A stretch of DNA of 64,000 nucleotides, taken from Tieghemostelium lacteum. Its lineage: Eukaryota; Evosea; Eumycetozoa; Dictyosteliales; Raperosteliaceae. The notes below the pieces were generated by a model that was not told the DNA's origin, ran no database searches, and saw only the letters and a program-made list of their open reading frames with translations. A program made the translations under genes and the position numbers. This document shows, in pieces, positions 61,942 through 64,000 of this stretch; position 1 is the stretch's first letter; every line of letters starts with the position of its first letter. Location of the stretch: contig LODT01000037.1 in the NCBI GenBank assembly GCA_001606155.1, positions 1,240,001-1,304,000 on the forward strand, in the 5' to 3' direction.

Positions 61942-63123
61942 ATGTTAAAATTATTATTATGTAGTTTAGTTTTAATTTTAAATATTAGTATCGTTTATTC
62001 CGCTAGTTTTGCTGGGCATTATAGTCAGGTGACAATTGCAAATGTGAATGGACAATGTATTGTTGGATACGAAGTTGAATACTTTGCAGACTATGCTGGA
62101 GCATTTGTGCCTCTGTCAAATGAAGTTAATGTATTTGTAGGAACTACACAATATGGAGTTTCATCTTCTAATAGATATGCAACTGGAGGTAAATTCTATT
62201 TTGAAATTCCAGTTCCATTGGGAAATACAAGTGGAATTATTACAAAATCTCTGGTCAATACAGGAGGTGGAGGTGTACAACAAGTTCTAGGACCTTATAC
62301 TTTTACCTGTAATCCAAAACCAACTAATGTTGTATCTGTAACTTCACCAGATCCTGATTTGATTATTACTGATATTCCCCACCTTACATGTAGTTTTCTG
62401 GTTGTAATCAACATTCAAGTACCAGTAGGTTCTCCAGCACCTCTTGCTTCTGAATTTTCAGTAGATAGTGATAAAACAGTATCAATTCAAACTGATTCTC
62501 AAGTTGTAGGATCTGATACTAGCTATACTTTAACTTCAACTGTAATTACTGGTCTTGGTACTGTAGATGATATTGTTGTTAAATGGCACGGTGATATAAT
62601 AGCTGGAATCAATCAAACATTCTCAACACCCATTCTGCAATGTATGAGACCGGCTGTTAGTTATACATCAAGTGAGGTCGACCCAGATGTAAGAAATATC
62701 ACAATTAAACCAGTTCAATGTAATTTTACATATTCATTTGTTATTAATGTACCAGACGGTGCTATATCTCCTAATGCCACCGATTTTGAATTTATTAGTG
62801 GTGTTAGCCAAGTAACCACCAATGGTTTCGAATTGGTTGGAAATACATTATTCCTATTTAAAGTCTTTACACCAGCAGGTGTATTTAATACCAATAATAC
62901 ATTTAGAGTTGATCTACAAGGCCAACCATTTATTGGTGATCAAACTAGTGAAACACTACCCCAAATCACTTGTAATGATCAAACTCCACCTGAACCAACT
63001 TCAACTACCACCTCATCATCATCATCGTCAGCATCAGAATCTGAAGATAATTCATCAAATTCACTTTCAATCACTTCCCTATTTGTTTTTATAATCTTAT
63101 ATATTTCAACTATATTAATCTAA
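61942..63123 (+). CDS. Secreted, probably GPI-anchored beta-rich surface protein
   Basis: This is a single exon of 393 residues. A signal peptide (1-20, ending VYS) is followed by three similar beta-rich segments of roughly 105-115 residues. Each has a Thr/Asp-rich turn and a cysteine-containing strand: PYTFTCNPK, HLTCSFLVV, PILQCMRP, VQCNFTYSFVI and PQITCND. A Ser/Thr-rich stalk (about 345-370) leads to a C-terminal hydrophobic end (SLFVFIILYISTILI) with small residues (SSNS) before it, as in GPI signals. It lies between the receptor copies on the opposite strand. Immunoglobulin-like or TIG-like folds are possible but not proven. Not recognised by name. Confidence 0.72.
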   Translation: MLKLLLCSLVLILNISIVYSASFAGHYSQVTIANVNGQCIVGYEVEYFADYAGAFVPLSNEVNVFVGTTQYGVSSSNRYATGGKFYFEIPVPLGNTSGIITKSLVNTGGGGVQQVLGPYTFTCNPKPTNVVSVTSPDPDLIITDIPHLTCSFLVVINIQVPVGSPAPLASEFSVDSDKTVSIQTDSQVVGSDTSYTLTSTVITGLGTVDDIVVKWHGDIIAGINQTFSTPILQCMRPAVSYTSSEVDPDVRNITIKPVQCNFTYSFVINVPDGAISPNATDFEFISGVSQVTTNGFELVGNTLFLFKVFTPAGVFNTNNTFRVDLQGQPFIGDQTSETLPQITCNDQTPPEPTSTTTSSSSSSASESEDNSSNSLSITSLFVFIILYISTILI

Positions 63124-63316
63124 ATAAATAATTAAGCATTTACAATAAATTAACGTTCATTTACTTGATTTTATTTTTTTATTTGAATATTGCCATCAAC
63201 AGATTTATTAGACAAAGATGAAATCAGAAAGGCATATCTTTATCTAGGATACTTGAATTAAAGCCAATTCATTGAAATTGTATATAATAAATGTTAGTTT
63301 GAATTCGAATTTAATT
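63124..63316 (+). other. Convergent spacer with a short coding-like relic
   Basis: At about 63191-63259 a frame reads LLDKDEIRKAYLYLGYLN to a stop. It resembles the start of a J-domain helix but has no start codon or further exons. It may be a fragment of a lost gene or chance. The rest is 3' flank of two convergent genes. Confidence 0.25.
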
Positions 63317-64000
63317 TTATTTATTATGTTTTAATTTAATTTCTCGTAATTTAATTGCAACTGTGTTGTATCCAAATTTAACAAAAAATATATAATATCC
63401 AAGGAAACCAGCAATAAAAAGGAATGCAGCACCACCAACTGCAATACCAATAATTTGATTTCTTGAGAGTCCTTTATCATCTTTTTTAGAAAATGTACAA
63501 AATTCATCACCATCAGTAGTATCAGATTTACTATCAACAATTATGGAGAAATCAGGGTCTAACATTGCAATAAAAAGGTTTTATCACCATTTATATCAGT
63601 TGCTAAAAAAACACTTTGGTAGCCAATGATATCATTTAAACCTTCAAAATATATATATGGGGAATTCTTTTCTAGTATACCAGATTCAGAGTCACCGACA
63701 GTAACTTCCAAAGTTATAGTTCTCTCTGATTCAAAACCACATATATTAATATTTGTACTAGGTAGAGTCATTACCAAATTTTTTAGTTTTGGTGGATTGG
63801 GGTCTGGAATTGATCCAGTTGGACAGAGTACACTAAACTGAGATTTAAAACCTTTTGAATTCATTATATACCATGGATTTAAATAGTTCATATCAGGTGC
63901 TGGATGTTGTGATATATATCCCATTTTATCACTAAGGAATATACTCTTGATATCATACACCTGAGGGGAGCAATAATTGGATACTACATTCATTGGCATT
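63317..64000 (-). pseudogene. Receptor copy 3, internally deleted, runs off the window
   Basis: From the window edge the frame matches the middle of exon 5 of copies 1 and 2 (NYCSPQVYDIKSIFLSDKMG, then ILEKNSPYIYFEGLNDIIGY). At about 63565 it passes directly into the sequence that follows the stalk in the other copies (MLDPDFSIIVDS), the membrane helix (GIAVGGAAFLFIAGFLGYY) and a basic tail. IPT/TIG, EGF and stalk, about 400 residues in copies 1 and 2, are absent, and the frames on the two sides differ by one base. It is probably a pseudogene made by internal deletion. A 31-base GT-AG segment at the junction could restore phase if spliced, but that is short for an intron. Confidence 0.65.

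Noticed and set aside
1-64000. Mobile elements or old viral copies
   Set aside because: No reverse transcriptase, integrase, transposase or capsid-like frame, and no long terminal repeats, were seen on either strand.

Overview
The window is nuclear DNA of a social amoeba (dictyostelid). Introns are short, AT-rich and mostly start GTATGT/GTAAGT and end TAG. Non-coding DNA is very A/T-rich with poly-A/T runs, proteins carry Asn, Gln, Ser and Thr tracts, and several gene families (IPT/TIG plus EGF membrane proteins, small secreted proteins, saposin-B proteins) are typical of the group. I cannot name the species. Codon use is less extreme than I would expect for D. discoideum, so another dictyostelid is likely. 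No tRNA, rRNA, CRISPR or convincing transposon was seen.

Layout. 0-20 kb is mostly single-copy housekeeping and signalling genes: the 5' part of an unrecognised helical protein (-), an A20/AN1 zinc-finger protein (+), an unrecognised Q/N-rich protein (-), a small broken ORF, an acyltransferase-3 membrane enzyme (+), a membrane-anchored PP2C phosphatase (-), a cysteine-rich secreted protein (+), a TBC1D23 homologue (+, five exons), a Sen1/senataxin helicase (+, six exons that sum to exactly 2000 codons) and a two-domain saposin-B protein (+).

20-35 kb is an accessory stretch. It holds a divergent profilin spread over four small exons, several coding relics, a beta-helix membrane protein, a large F-box-like gene with two reading-frame interruptions, and six copies (four apparently intact, two broken) of a small secreted protein family. 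In the second half of that family array a unit of about 1.9 kb has been duplicated in tandem, leaving a chimeric remnant at the junction.

35-52 kb contains the very large UTP20 ribosome-biogenesis gene, a gene-free stretch of about 4 kb, an A-type cyclin with a destruction box, and an NDR-family kinase. 52-64 kb is a cluster of large type I membrane receptors with IPT/TIG and EGF-like modules on the minus strand. There are two full copies of 1396 and 1384 residues and a third, deleted copy at the edge, with a GPI-anchor-like secreted protein on the opposite strand among them. The membrane-proximal halves of the two full copies are almost identical while their outer halves differ strongly. That pattern suggests concerted evolution of the stalk plus diversification of the outer part, as expected for recognition receptors. 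This is the most interesting system in the window.

Exon coordinates were derived by hand from GT/AG sites and phase agreement. They have not been checked against transcripts.
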